From assembly GCA_036278935.1 (NCBI GenBank), contig DASUKA010000035.1, positions 55,535 through 119,534 on the forward strand: a stretch of 64,000 nucleotides of DNA. The letters run 5' to 3'. The stretch comes from DASSNR01 sp036278935 (GTDB lineage: Bacteria; Gemmatimonadota; Gemmatimonadetes; Gemmatimonadales; Gemmatimonadaceae). The translations under genes were made by a program, and so were the position numbers. The notes under the pieces are model-generated. The model did not search any database. It was not told the origin of the DNA and was given only the letters and a program-made list of their open reading frames with translations. This document shows positions 8,628 to 16,207 of this stretch, piece by piece; within the stretch, counting starts at the first letter, position 1, and every line of letters starts with the position of its first letter.

Positions 8628-9464
8628 CTATCTCGCGCTCGCCGTGGCGGGCGCGCCCCGCGAGTCCCGCGCATCCGCACGCCCGGCCGGCGCACCGACC
8701 GCCAGAATTCCCCAGGCGCCATGACAATGCGACACCGTTCCCACGAGCACCTCGGTCGCATCCATCGCTCCGGCGGCCGCCACCAGCCGGTCGGCCGCCA
8801 ATACGTCGCGTGTGTCGATCATGCCCACGCCGTACGCGCGATGACTACACTGGAAAACGACCGGCCCGTCCATTTGGTGCCCGCGCGCACGCTCGGCGGA
8901 CGCGTAGGCGCGCAAGGCGGGCGGCATACTCCAGGTGCGCGGGCCGCGAATCTCCGGACAGCGGGCGGGCTCGATGCAGTTGATCGGGCAGATCCACTCG
9001 GCGAAGCTCACGTAGTGAGTGCCATCGGGCGCCGCGTGCTGCCAGGGAATGGAGGGTGGCCGCTCCAGGGCACGCCGTTGCACACACCGGTGCGGCCACC
9101 GCTCGCGCGCGCGCTGTATGAGCCAGTCGAACAGTAGGTGTGGCATGAGCGGCGACGGAACAATGGCGTCCACATCCGCCGCCGACCCGCGGCTCATGGC
9201 CTCGGCGAGGTAGGCGTGAAAGAAGTCGTGCCAGTCCTGAACCGCCACGACAGGCTCCGGCGCGACTGGAGGCGCCGCGCCGTGCGCTGCACTCTGATGC
9301 TCGCCCGCCACGCGACAGTCAGGATCCCGATCGACGACCAGCAACCGTTCACAGACCACCGCACCCGCCGCGGCGGCGCGCTGGAGCTGCCGCACGTAAT
9401 ACGACCCGTAGCATCCGCCGCCGACCACTACGATCGTCCCGTACTGCTCGCGTTCCCGGTGCAT
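8628..9464 (-). CDS. Unknown protein with Rossmann-like N-terminus and Cys/His motifs
   Basis: This 278-residue protein matches no family I can name. Residues 10-23 (TIVVVGGGCYGSYY) look like a dinucleotide-binding glycine loop, and a beta strand ending in VVDRD follows. The middle carries WICPINC and EPARCPE, a CPxxC plus C arrangement that could bind metal or form disulfides, and the C-terminal part has FQCSHRAYGVGMIDTRD and HCHGAWGILAVG. The ATG at 9464 is chosen because the upstream open frame is the antisense shadow of the SDR gene. It lies 39 nt before trxB in the same orientation. Confidence 0.65.
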   Translation of the reverse strand: MHREREQYGTIVVVGGGCYGSYYVRQLQRAAAAGAVVCERLLVVDRDPDCRVAGEHQSAAHGAAPPVAPEPVVAVQDWHDFFHAYLAEAMSRGSAADVDAIVPSPLMPHLLFDWLIQRARERWPHRCVQRRALERPPSIPWQHAAPDGTHYVSFAEWICPINCIEPARCPEIRGPRTWSMPPALRAYASAERARGHQMDGPVVFQCSHRAYGVGMIDTRDVLAADRLVAAAGAMDATEVLVGTVSHCHGAWGILAVGAPAGRADARDSRGAPATASAR

Positions 9465-9505
9465 ATGCGAAAGATAGCCCCGCCGGTGCACGGTGCAGGC
9501 GCGGG

Positions 9506-10297
9506 CTATCGAACGTGCCGGCCGCCATCGACCACCAGCGCGTCGCCCGTCACATAATCGGCCTGGAGCAGGTACACCACTGCTTGCGCGACATCGGCTG
9601 GCGAGCCGAGTCGCCGGAGCGGTGTGGTGCGGGCGAGTCGTGCCGCGTCTTCGGCCGACCAGGACTCCGGCAACAACACGGATCCGGGCACCACCGCGTT
9701 CACACGAATGGTGGGCGCGAGCGCACGTGCCAGCGCGCGCGTCATGAACAGAACGCCGGCCTTTGTGATACCGTGCGGGATGTAGGCGGGCCACGTCTCC
9801 ATTCCGGCGAGATCCGCGATGTTGACGATGACGCCGCCCTGCTCTCGCATGATGGCCGCCGCCGCCTGCGCGCAGAAGAATGGCGCCCGCAGATTGATGG
9901 CCTCCATTGTATCCCACTCGTGCGGCGTGACCGTCTCCAGCGGCGTGCGCATCATGATGGCCGCGGAATTGATGAGCACCTGGAGGGCGCCGTAGTGTGC
10001 CGCCACGCCCTGCACGAGGGGGGCGGCGGCGTGTGCGTCGCTGAGATCGGCCTGAACGGCCCATGCCTCGCCGCCGGCGGCCTGGATTGTGGCCACTGTC
10101 TCTGCCGCACCGGTGCGCGAGGAGTGGTAGTGCACGGCAACGCGCATCCCCTCCGCCCCCAGCGCAATTGCAATGGCTCGTCCAACGCGCCGGCCCGCGC
10201 CGGTGACGAGTGCGACAGCGCCGTGGAGCTTCACATCCCTCTCATCGCGCGGGGCCGCCTGCGGACCGCGCCGCGCGGCGCCCTCATCATGCGACAT
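9506..10297 (-). CDS. Short-chain dehydrogenase/reductase with altered catalytic Tyr
   Basis: A classical SDR with the cofactor loop VTGAGRRVGRA (preferring NADPH by the Arg pair, as in pteridine reductases), NSAA in place of NNAG, and the C-terminal VVPGSVLLPE and GDALVVDGG. Residue 162 is Asp where most SDRs have Ser, and 13 residues later, where Tyr of Y-x3-K is expected, there is His175 followed by Lys179 (HGITK). The Asp/13-residue spacing matches PTR1/FolM-type pteridine reductases. The ATG at 10297 overlaps the upstream gene by 11 nt; GTG at 10234, with GAGAGG just upstream, is an alternative. Confidence 0.85.
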   Translation of the reverse strand: MSHDEGAARRGPQAAPRDERDVKLHGAVALVTGAGRRVGRAIAIALGAEGMRVAVHYHSSRTGAAETVATIQAAGGEAWAVQADLSDAHAAAPLVQGVAAHYGALQVLINSAAIMMRTPLETVTPHEWDTMEAINLRAPFFCAQAAAAIMREQGGVIVNIADLAGMETWPAYIPHGITKAGVLFMTRALARALAPTIRVNAVVPGSVLLPESWSAEDAARLARTTPLRRLGSPADVAQAVVYLLQADYVTGDALVVDGGRHVR

Positions 10298-11162
10298 TGG
10301 CTCGGCGCGCGCGCTCCCGCACCCGTGCATCCTGCTCCGAGAGCCACTCAGCCGGCACCTGCATCACTCCGATGGTCCGCGTTCCCTCCAGTGCGCCATG
10401 CCAGTCAGAGCCACCGCTGGGCACGAGGCCCAGCTGTGCGGCAAGCCTGCCGATGCGCTGCACCTCAGCCGGAGGATGACTCGGGTGCCGCACTTCAACC
10501 CCATCGAGCCCTATGGCGAGGAATCGCTCGAGGCGCTCACGCGTGGCGCTCGCGCCGGGATGCGCCAGTATCGCCAGTCCGCCGGCCCGGTGCACCAGCG
10601 CGATTGCATCACCCAGGGCGAAGTGCTCCTTCGCAACGTGCGCGGGACGACCCATGCCCAGGTAGCGGTCAAACGCATCGCGGAAGTCGCGCGCCCATCC
10701 ACCGGCCACCAGCGCCCGGGCGACGTGCGGGCGACCGATGGCACCGCCGGCGGCCTCCGCGATCACCGCGTCCATCGTCACCGGAACCCCGAGCGCATTG
10801 AGGCGGCCGACGATCCGCTCCGCCCGCGCATGGCGCGCGGCACGAAACTGCGCCAGATCGCGCTCCATCTCGCCCAGACGCGCAAGGTGCAAGCCCAGCA
10901 GGTGGACCTCCGCGCTCCCCTCATGGGCGCTCAGCTCGACGCCTGGGACCACGCGCAGGTGGTGGAGTTGCTCTGCTGCCCGGCTGGCCTCGCTCACGCC
11001 GGCCACCGTGTCGTGGTCCGTGAGCGCTATCGCGGCCAGCCCGGCTCGTGCCGCCGCCGCTACCACCTCAGCCGCCGGCACCGCGCCATCGGATGCCGTC
11101 GAGTGCATGTGAAGATCGACGAACGCCGGTGCTGGGCTCGGCGATTTTGCAGGCTCGCTCAC
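10287..11162 (-). CDS. PHP-domain phosphoesterase (RNase AM/YciV-like)
   Basis: The 291 residues form a PHP metallo-phosphoesterase with all main metal-binding blocks: DLHMHSTASDG, LTDHDTVAG, VPGVELSAHE, ILAHPGASA and GGSDWHG. This order is typical of the 3',5'-nucleoside bisphosphate phosphatase/5'-3' exoribonuclease group represented by YciV (Rnm). The start ATG overlaps the upstream small gene's stop as ATGA. Nuclease versus nucleotide phosphatase activity cannot be separated by sequence alone. Confidence 0.88.
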   Translation of the reverse strand: MSEPAKSPSPAPAFVDLHMHSTASDGAVPAAEVVAAAARAGLAAIALTDHDTVAGVSEASRAAEQLHHLRVVPGVELSAHEGSAEVHLLGLHLARLGEMERDLAQFRAARHARAERIVGRLNALGVPVTMDAVIAEAAGGAIGRPHVARALVAGGWARDFRDAFDRYLGMGRPAHVAKEHFALGDAIALVHRAGGLAILAHPGASATRERLERFLAIGLDGVEVRHPSHPPAEVQRIGRLAAQLGLVPSGGSDWHGALEGTRTIGVMQVPAEWLSEQDARVRERARRANVA

Positions 11163-11425
11163 CGGCCGTACCCCGCCTCGGGTGACGTGGCGGCCGGCTG
11201 CGTGCAGGCGAACAATCGGCGGAGATCATCGTCCGATAGCGCCGCGAAGGATGCATCGCGCCATCGCGCACCCTGGGGCGAGTACCGCGTCACTCGGACC
11301 TCCCGCTCGTCCGCGTCGCCGCTCGTGAAGACGAGCGCAAACTCGTCCCGATCGTACTGCGTGATGCGACCGGCGGGGGCCACCGCCCACTGCCTGCCGC
11401 CAATGGTGATCACGCGTGTCGGCAT
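11159..11425 (-). CDS. Small hypothetical protein (88 aa)
   Basis: The protein has a compact beta-rich N-terminal half (RVITIGGRQWAVAPAGRITQYDRDEFALVFTSG) and ends in a helical segment with FAALSDDDLRRLFA. I do not recognise a family. It is locked in the operon, 1 nt after the preceding gene and overlapping the PHP gene by 4 nt, which supports that it is expressed. The single Cys is near the C-terminus. Confidence 0.6.
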   Translation of the reverse strand: MPTRVITIGGRQWAVAPAGRITQYDRDEFALVFTSGDADEREVRVTRYSPQGARWRDASFAALSDDDLRRLFACTQPAATSPEAGYGR

Positions 11426-11426
11426 C

Positions 11427-11687
11427 CTACTTCAACTCCACTTCGTGATAGATGCGGACCGCCTCGATGAGGTGCTCCGGGGCGCCCGAGACGGCCGCAG
11501 CCAGCGTGCGTTCGTCGGACGCCTCGATGAATTCAACGTACGCGCCGGGCAGATCGCTCTCTTCGAACGCCCAGAACTGGCAGTTGGCGCCCGTAAAGTA
11601 CTGCCGGCGTGCCCGAAGACGCTCCAGAAACTTCTTGCGGTCGCCCAGGGGCACGATGGACCGCTGCATGGTCAATGCGCGTGGCAC
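11427..11687 (-). CDS. Small hypothetical protein (86 aa)
   Basis: The 86-residue product looks like a small alpha/beta ferredoxin-like domain: VPLGDRKKFLERLRARRQYF, then YVEFIEASDERTLAAAVSGA and a final VRIYHEVEL. It is not a family I can name. It sits 2 nt downstream of the E2 gene stop and 1 nt before the next small gene, inside the 2-oxoacid dehydrogenase operon. The role is unknown. Confidence 0.6.
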   Translation of the reverse strand: MPRALTMQRSIVPLGDRKKFLERLRARRQYFTGANCQFWAFEESDLPGAYVEFIEASDERTLAAAVSGAPEHLIEAVRIYHEVELK

Positions 11688-11689
11688 GG

Positions 11690-13066
11690 TCAGAATCCGG
11701 TCTCAGGAAAGTGTTCGATGGTCCGCTTGACGTGCGCGAGGAACTGATCCGCCACCGCACCGTCGATGATGCGATGATCAAAGGACATCGAGAAGTACGA
11801 ACAGGTGCGGATGGCGATCGTGTCCTCGCCGTCTGCGCCCGTGATGACCTTCGGTCGCTTCTCGATGGTGCCGACCCCGAGAATGGCGACTTGCGGCTGG
11901 CTGATGATCGGGGTGCCCGTGAGCGATCCGAACACGCCCGGGTTCGTGATCGTGAAGGTGCCGTCCTGCACCTCGCTCGGGTCGAGCTTCTTGGCGCGCG
12001 CCCGGGTGGCGAGATCGTTCAGGACACGCGTGATCCCGGTGAGCGAGAGGTCCTCGGCATGCTTGATGACTGGCACGATCAGCCCCCAGTCCAACGCCAC
12101 CGCGACGCCGATGTTGTACTGCTTCCGGTAGATGATGTCCGTGCCTGCCACCGAGGCGTTCACCACCGGAAATGCGGTGAGCGCATCCACCACCGCTTTG
12201 ATGATGAAGGGCATGTAGGTGAGCTTCTGCCCGGTGGACGCGGCGAAGTCGGCGCGCCGCTCGGCGCGAATTCGCGCGACGCGCGTGAAGTCGATCTCCA
12301 TGAACGACGTCACGTGCGCGGAGGTGCGACGCGAGAGCACCATGTGCTCCGCGATACGCTGCCGCATGACGGACATGGGCTCCACCACATCGCCCGGCCA
12401 GGCGACGGGACGTGGGCCCTCCGCTCCGACGCCGGCCGGCGCGTGCATGGAAGGCGCGACGGGCTGGGCCGTCGGCTGAGGGGGCGCGGTCGGGGTGCGT
12501 GCAGCGGTCTCGAGGAACTGCAGGATGTCCTTCTTCGTGACCCGTCCAGCCACGCCCGTTCCCTGTAGGGCGGAGATCTCGATGCCATGCTCGGCCGCGA
12601 TCTTGCGCACGAGCGGCGAGGACTTGGTGCGGACGCGCTCCTCGAAGGTGTTGCCGTTGCCCGAGGGGGCCGGGGAAAATGTGGTACTGGGTGCAACGGA
12701 TGGATGCGATGCGGCGGGCGCCGGGGCATTAGCTTCGCTGCTAGGGGGGGGCCCCCCAGCCGCGGGACCAGCCGCCGCCACACCCCCCGCCGACGGCTGC
12801 GCACCGCCACCCACCGCCGCCCCCTTCTCGGTCTCCAGACGCGCCACGATGGTCTGTACCGGCACCGTCTCTCCCTGCTGCACGAGAATCTCCGCCAGCA
12901 CACCGGCCGTCGGCGCCGGGATTTCCGCATCAACCTTGTCGGTCGAGATCTCGAAGATCGGCTCGTCCCGCTTCACCTCATCGCCCACCTGCTTCAGCCA
13001 GCGCGACAGCGTCCCCTCGGCGATCGATTCACCCATCTGCGGCATGATCACGTCTATACGTGCCAC
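11690..13066 (-). CDS. Dihydrolipoamide acyltransferase (E2) of a 2-oxoacid dehydrogenase
   Basis: The 458-residue E2 has one N-terminal lipoyl domain (lipoate on Lys44 in STDKVDAE), a long Ala/Pro linker (about 80-145), a peripheral-subunit-binding domain (SPLVRKIAAEHGIEISALQGTGVAGRVTKKD, about 150-185) and a C-terminal catalytic domain with the active-site SFDHRIIDGA. It transfers the acyl group to CoA. A single lipoyl domain and neighbouring separate E1alpha/E1beta genes fit the branched-chain or acetoin type more than the E. coli-type pyruvate complex. The linker DNA contains a run of eight G next to six C at 12744-12757. Confidence 0.92.
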   Translation of the reverse strand: MARIDVIMPQMGESIAEGTLSRWLKQVGDEVKRDEPIFEISTDKVDAEIPAPTAGVLAEILVQQGETVPVQTIVARLETEKGAAVGGGAQPSAGGVAAAGPAAGGPPPSSEANAPAPAASHPSVAPSTTFSPAPSGNGNTFEERVRTKSSPLVRKIAAEHGIEISALQGTGVAGRVTKKDILQFLETAARTPTAPPQPTAQPVAPSMHAPAGVGAEGPRPVAWPGDVVEPMSVMRQRIAEHMVLSRRTSAHVTSFMEIDFTRVARIRAERRADFAASTGQKLTYMPFIIKAVVDALTAFPVVNASVAGTDIIYRKQYNIGVAVALDWGLIVPVIKHAEDLSLTGITRVLNDLATRARAKKLDPSEVQDGTFTITNPGVFGSLTGTPIISQPQVAILGVGTIEKRPKVITGADGEDTIAIRTCSYFSMSFDHRIIDGAVADQFLAHVKRTIEHFPETGF

Positions 13067-13070
13067 CGGA

Positions 13071-13364
13071 TCAACTCCTCTCTGAATGCTCGTCTGCGGC
13101 GCCGCGTATCACTCGCCACAGCACCACGGTCGGTAACAACACCACTCCCACCCCCATGCCGACGACCAGATAAATCCACATGTTGCATGCGGGCAGCCCC
13201 GCCGGTGCAGGACACCGCCGCACCTGCCCCACTACCCACGCGACCATGACGCCGAGCATCCCGCCACCGAAGAACCCCGAACAGAGTAGCGCGAGCGCAA
13301 GGCATCCGAGCCCGCATCCGCGTCCCTCGCCCCGGGCCGCCGGTGCTCCCACCGCCTCCCCCAC
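13071..13364 (-). CDS. Small membrane protein between E2 and E1beta
   Basis: A 97-residue protein with two predicted membrane helices (about residues 17-47, GCGLGCLALALLCSGFFGGG onward, and 62-85, MWIYLVVGMGVGVVLLPTVV) joined by a loop with two Cys. I do not know the family. It fits exactly between the E1beta stop and the E2 start, with gaps of 3 and 4 nt, so it is very likely translated with them. A competing frame at 13054-13317 is judged a shadow. Confidence 0.6.
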   Translation of the reverse strand: MGEAVGAPAARGEGRGCGLGCLALALLCSGFFGGGMLGVMVAWVVGQVRRCPAPAGLPACNMWIYLVVGMGVGVVLLPTVVLWRVIRGAADEHSERS

Positions 13365-13367
13365 CGC

Positions 13368-14345
13368 TCAGAACGCCGCCAGGCGCCGCGCCACCGTCAC
13401 GATATCCGGTGTCTGCGGCAGCACGTAATCCTCCAGGGGCGGCGAGTACGGGAGCGGCGTGTCGGCCGCTGTCACCCGGAAAATCGGCGCGTCCAGCCAG
13501 GAGAACGCGTGCTCCGTGATGCGCGCCGTGATCTCGCCGGCCACCCCGCCGGTTCGCGTATCCTCATGCACGATCATCACCCGATTCGTCTTCTTCACCG
13601 TCGCCAGAATCGCGTCATCATCCATGGGCAGCAGCGACCGCAGGTCCAGGACTTCCACGGAGAGCCCGTCCTCTCGCTCGAGCTGTTCCGCCGCCTCGAG
13701 TGATTTCCAAACGGTCGCTGCGTACGTGATGATCGACAGATCGTTCCCCTCGCGCGCCACCCGGGCCTTCCCGATGGGCGTCACGTCGTCCCCCACCGGG
13801 AGCTCCTCCTTGATGCGGCGATACAGATACTTGTGCTCGAAGAACAGCACCGGGTCATCATCGCGGATGGCCGCCTTGAGCAGCCCCCTCGCATCGCGCG
13901 CCGTGGCGGGATACACGATTTTGAGCCCCGGCGTGTGGAGGAACGCGGCCTCCGGATTCTGCGAGTGAAACGGCCCGCCGCGCACGTACCCGCCGCTCGG
14001 CCCACGCACTACGATCGGACACGGGAGGAAAGCCCGATAGCGGGCCGTGGCCACGTAGTTGGTCAGCATGTCGTACGCGGCGGAGATGAAATCGATAAAC
14101 TGCATCTCGCACACCGGTCGCATCCCCATGTGCGCCGCACCGGCCGCCGCGCCGACAATGGCGGCCTCCGAGATGGGCGTATCGATCACACGCTCCTCCC
14201 CGAAACGCGTGAGCAGCCCCTCGGTGACCTTGAAGGCGCCGCCGTAGGCGCCGATGTCCTCGCCCAGCACGAAGACATTCGGGTCGCGCTCCATCTCCTC
14301 GAAGAGCGCCTGCCGAATCGCTTCCAGATAGGAAACCTCAGCCAT
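13368..14345 (-). CDS. 2-oxoacid dehydrogenase E1 component, beta subunit
   Basis: The 325-residue protein is a standard E1beta: EVSYLEAIRQALFEEMERDPNVFVLGEDIGAYGGAFKVTEGL at the N-terminus, the ISEAAIVGAAAGAA helix, FHSQNPEAAFLHTPGLKIVYPAT and the C-terminal transketolase domain with DLRSLLPMDDDAI. With E1alpha it forms the thiamine-diphosphate decarboxylase of the complex. The ATG at 14345 (MAEVSY) is chosen; it overlaps the E1alpha gene by 8 nt. The substrate is best guessed as branched-chain 2-oxoacids or pyruvate. Confidence 0.93.
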   Translation of the reverse strand: MAEVSYLEAIRQALFEEMERDPNVFVLGEDIGAYGGAFKVTEGLLTRFGEERVIDTPISEAAIVGAAAGAAHMGMRPVCEMQFIDFISAAYDMLTNYVATARYRAFLPCPIVVRGPSGGYVRGGPFHSQNPEAAFLHTPGLKIVYPATARDARGLLKAAIRDDDPVLFFEHKYLYRRIKEELPVGDDVTPIGKARVAREGNDLSIITYAATVWKSLEAAEQLEREDGLSVEVLDLRSLLPMDDDAILATVKKTNRVMIVHEDTRTGGVAGEITARITEHAFSWLDAPIFRVTAADTPLPYSPPLEDYVLPQTPDIVTVARRLAAF

Positions 14346-15477
14346 TGTACGTCCCCCAGCCAGCCGCGCGCTCATGCGTGGGGGCCGGATCCGCCACCCC
14401 GCTGCGGTACCAGAGCACTTCTGCCGTTGCCGGATCTGCGTATACACCCAGCAAGGCATCCGTCGGCTCCGGCGCGAGTGAAGCGTCCGCGGTGTCGGTA
14501 GCCAGGTCGACCTCCTCGCGCACACGCTCGTCGATCTCCTCGATTTCCGCGCCTCGCACGCCCCGCTGGTTCAGCAGTACCGCCTGGTAACGATCGAGCG
14601 GATCGTTGTGCTCCGCCCAGCGGTCGATCTCGCCAGCCGGCACGTACGATTGGTTGTCGTGCTCGGCGTGCCCCTTGCGCCGGTAGGTGAGCAGTTCGAT
14701 GAGCGTGACCCCTTCACCGCGGCGCGCCCGGTCCACTGCCCGACGTGTCACATCGTAGGTCGCCAGCACGTCGTTGCCATCCACTTGCTCGCCTGGAATG
14801 CCATACGCCAACGCCTTGTCCTTGAACGCGTGCACCGCGCTCTGCTTGGCCGTGGGGGTGGAGTAGGCGTACCCGTTGTTCTCGACGATCACGACGAGCG
14901 GGCAGCGCTGCACGGCGGCGAAGTTGATCCCCTCGTGAAACGCGCCGGTGCTCGTGGCGCCATCGCCCACGTACACCAGTCCCACACGCGCCTCTCCACG
15001 CAGTTTGAAGGAGAGCGTCACACCGGCCATTACTGGCACCATATCGCCCAGGTGCGAGATCTGGCCGATGAAGCCGCGATTCGGATCGCCGAAGTGAATG
15101 TTGAGTTCCCGCCCGCGCGTGGGCGAATCGCCCTTGGCCATGTACTGGCGCACGATCTCGGTGGGCTGGGCGCCCTGTACCAGCATGGAGCCAAGGTTGC
15201 GGATGAGCGGGGATAGCACATCGCCCTTGCTCCGGTCCAGCGCATAGGCGGTCCCCACCGCGTCCGCTTCCTGGCCGAGCGAGCGGAAGAGACCGCCCAC
15301 CACCTTGGTCTGCCGGTAGAGGTTGACCAACCGTTCCTCGAGGGAGCGCGTTAGTCGCATGTAGTAGTAGAGTTCCAGCAACTGGGCACGCGAGAGCGCG
15401 TCCGAGGGACGGCTGGATGTTCGTGCGCCGGCCCGGCGCGGCGTGGCGCTGGACCGGCGGGATGTGCGCGAGGCCAT
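14338..15477 (-). CDS. 2-oxoacid dehydrogenase E1 component, alpha subunit
   Basis: The 379-residue subunit carries the thiamine diphosphate motif GDGATSTGAFHEGINFAAV...ENNGYAYST, and the phosphorylation-loop-like region GHAEHDNQSY. The first 28 residues are Ser/Arg-rich and probably disordered. It starts with ATG overlapping the stop of the upstream 97-residue gene as TGATG and is followed by E1beta. The E3 (dihydrolipoamide dehydrogenase) gene is not in this window. Confidence 0.93.
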   Translation of the reverse strand: MASRTSRRSSATPRRAGARTSSRPSDALSRAQLLELYYYMRLTRSLEERLVNLYRQTKVVGGLFRSLGQEADAVGTAYALDRSKGDVLSPLIRNLGSMLVQGAQPTEIVRQYMAKGDSPTRGRELNIHFGDPNRGFIGQISHLGDMVPVMAGVTLSFKLRGEARVGLVYVGDGATSTGAFHEGINFAAVQRCPLVVIVENNGYAYSTPTAKQSAVHAFKDKALAYGIPGEQVDGNDVLATYDVTRRAVDRARRGEGVTLIELLTYRRKGHAEHDNQSYVPAGEIDRWAEHNDPLDRYQAVLLNQRGVRGAEIEEIDERVREEVDLATDTADASLAPEPTDALLGVYADPATAEVLWYRSGVADPAPTHERAAGWGTYNG

Positions 15478-15770
15478 CAGAATGCCGCTCGCAAAGTATG
15501 CGTCGGGTCCGCTGTACGGTGGACCGTTACGAAATAGCGTTTCACGTTGCGATCGAGCCGACTCTCGCCAACCTGGTCGGTGTCGACCTCGATAAATGTG
15601 TAGTGGCCCCCTTCGGGGTGGGCGTTCACCGTTGCCGTTCCGAGCGGGCCGTGGTAGGTGCGGGTTCGTTCGCGCGACGCCGTGCGTTCGAGCCGGATAG
15701 CCGGAAAAAAGTCGTCCGCCATCGCCAGAACGTCGGCGGGCGTGAGCTGTGTGCGATGAAAATGACGCAT
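15477..15770 (-). CDS. Small hypothetical protein ahead of E1alpha (97 aa)
   Basis: A 97-residue alpha/beta protein beginning MRHFHRTQLTPADVLAMADD, followed by GPLGTATVNAHPEGGHYTF and a Tyr/Phe-rich C-terminal strand KRYFVTVHRTADPTHTL. I recognise no family. TGATG overlap with E1alpha suggests translational coupling. The fold pattern (helix, then a five-strand sheet) is reminiscent of small lipid or START-like domains, but that is a guess. Confidence 0.6.
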   Translation of the reverse strand: MRHFHRTQLTPADVLAMADDFFPAIRLERTASRERTRTYHGPLGTATVNAHPEGGHYTFIEVDTDQVGESRLDRNVKRYFVTVHRTADPTHTLRAAF

Positions 15771-15775
15771 TGCGG

Positions 15776-16207
15776 TCAGGGAACGCCGCCTCGTGCTGCG
15801 CCGACCTCCTGATGCCAGTCGATGCGCTGCAGCGGCTTGGTTGAATCGCGGCGGAATTGGATCGCGACAGCCCAGTCGCCCGCGGTCAGGAAGTTCAACG
15901 CGCCGTAGTAGGCGCCGATCCCCTGTCCGGGGAGCAAGGCATCCCAGGTGTTGGCGCCGTCGCGTGTGGAGGCGAAGATGCGGCCCTCACCCCCGATGAC
16001 GGGGGTTCCGCTCTTGCGGTCCCGCACCACCACCTTGTAGTGCGTCGACTCGCGGGCGTGCGGCGGGAGCGGCGTAGCCGTCACCCGGAACGCGAAGTCG
16101 TCGGTATACCCCACGTAGTCCGTGTTGGATGGTGCCGGCCCGCACGCGGCGGCCGCACCAGCGGTCGCCACGAGCGTGCCGAGCATCAACCAGCGCCGCA
16201 CCTGCAT
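15776..16207 (-). CDS. Lipoprotein with a possible FixH/YtkA-like domain
   Basis: The 143-residue product begins with a lipoprotein signal: basic MQVRRW, a hydrophobic stretch and Cys22 in AAAAC. The mature part is a single beta-sandwich-like domain with RVTATPLPPHARESTHYKVVV, GGEGRIFASTRDG and FLTAGDWAVAIQFRRD. The order resembles FixH/YtkA-like periplasmic domains, but similarity is weak. The ATG at 16207 overlaps the inositol-phosphate synthase stop as TGATG. Upstream in-frame ATGs would extend it antisense to no purpose and destroy the signal peptide. Confidence 0.65.
   Translation of the reverse strand: MQVRRWLMLGTLVATAGAAAACGPAPSNTDYVGYTDDFAFRVTATPLPPHARESTHYKVVVRDRKSGTPVIGGEGRIFASTRDGANTWDALLPGQGIGAYYGALNFLTAGDWAVAIQFRRDSTKPLQRIDWHQEVGAARGGVP

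Noticed and set aside
9465..10064. N-terminal extension of the Cys-rich unknown gene
   Set aside because: It is the shadow of the SDR gene; the glycine-loop motif begins just after the ATG at 9464.
13054..13317. Alternative 87-residue minus-strand frame overlapping the small membrane protein
   Set aside because: It is Arg-rich without a hydrophobic pattern and does not fit the spacing of the operon.
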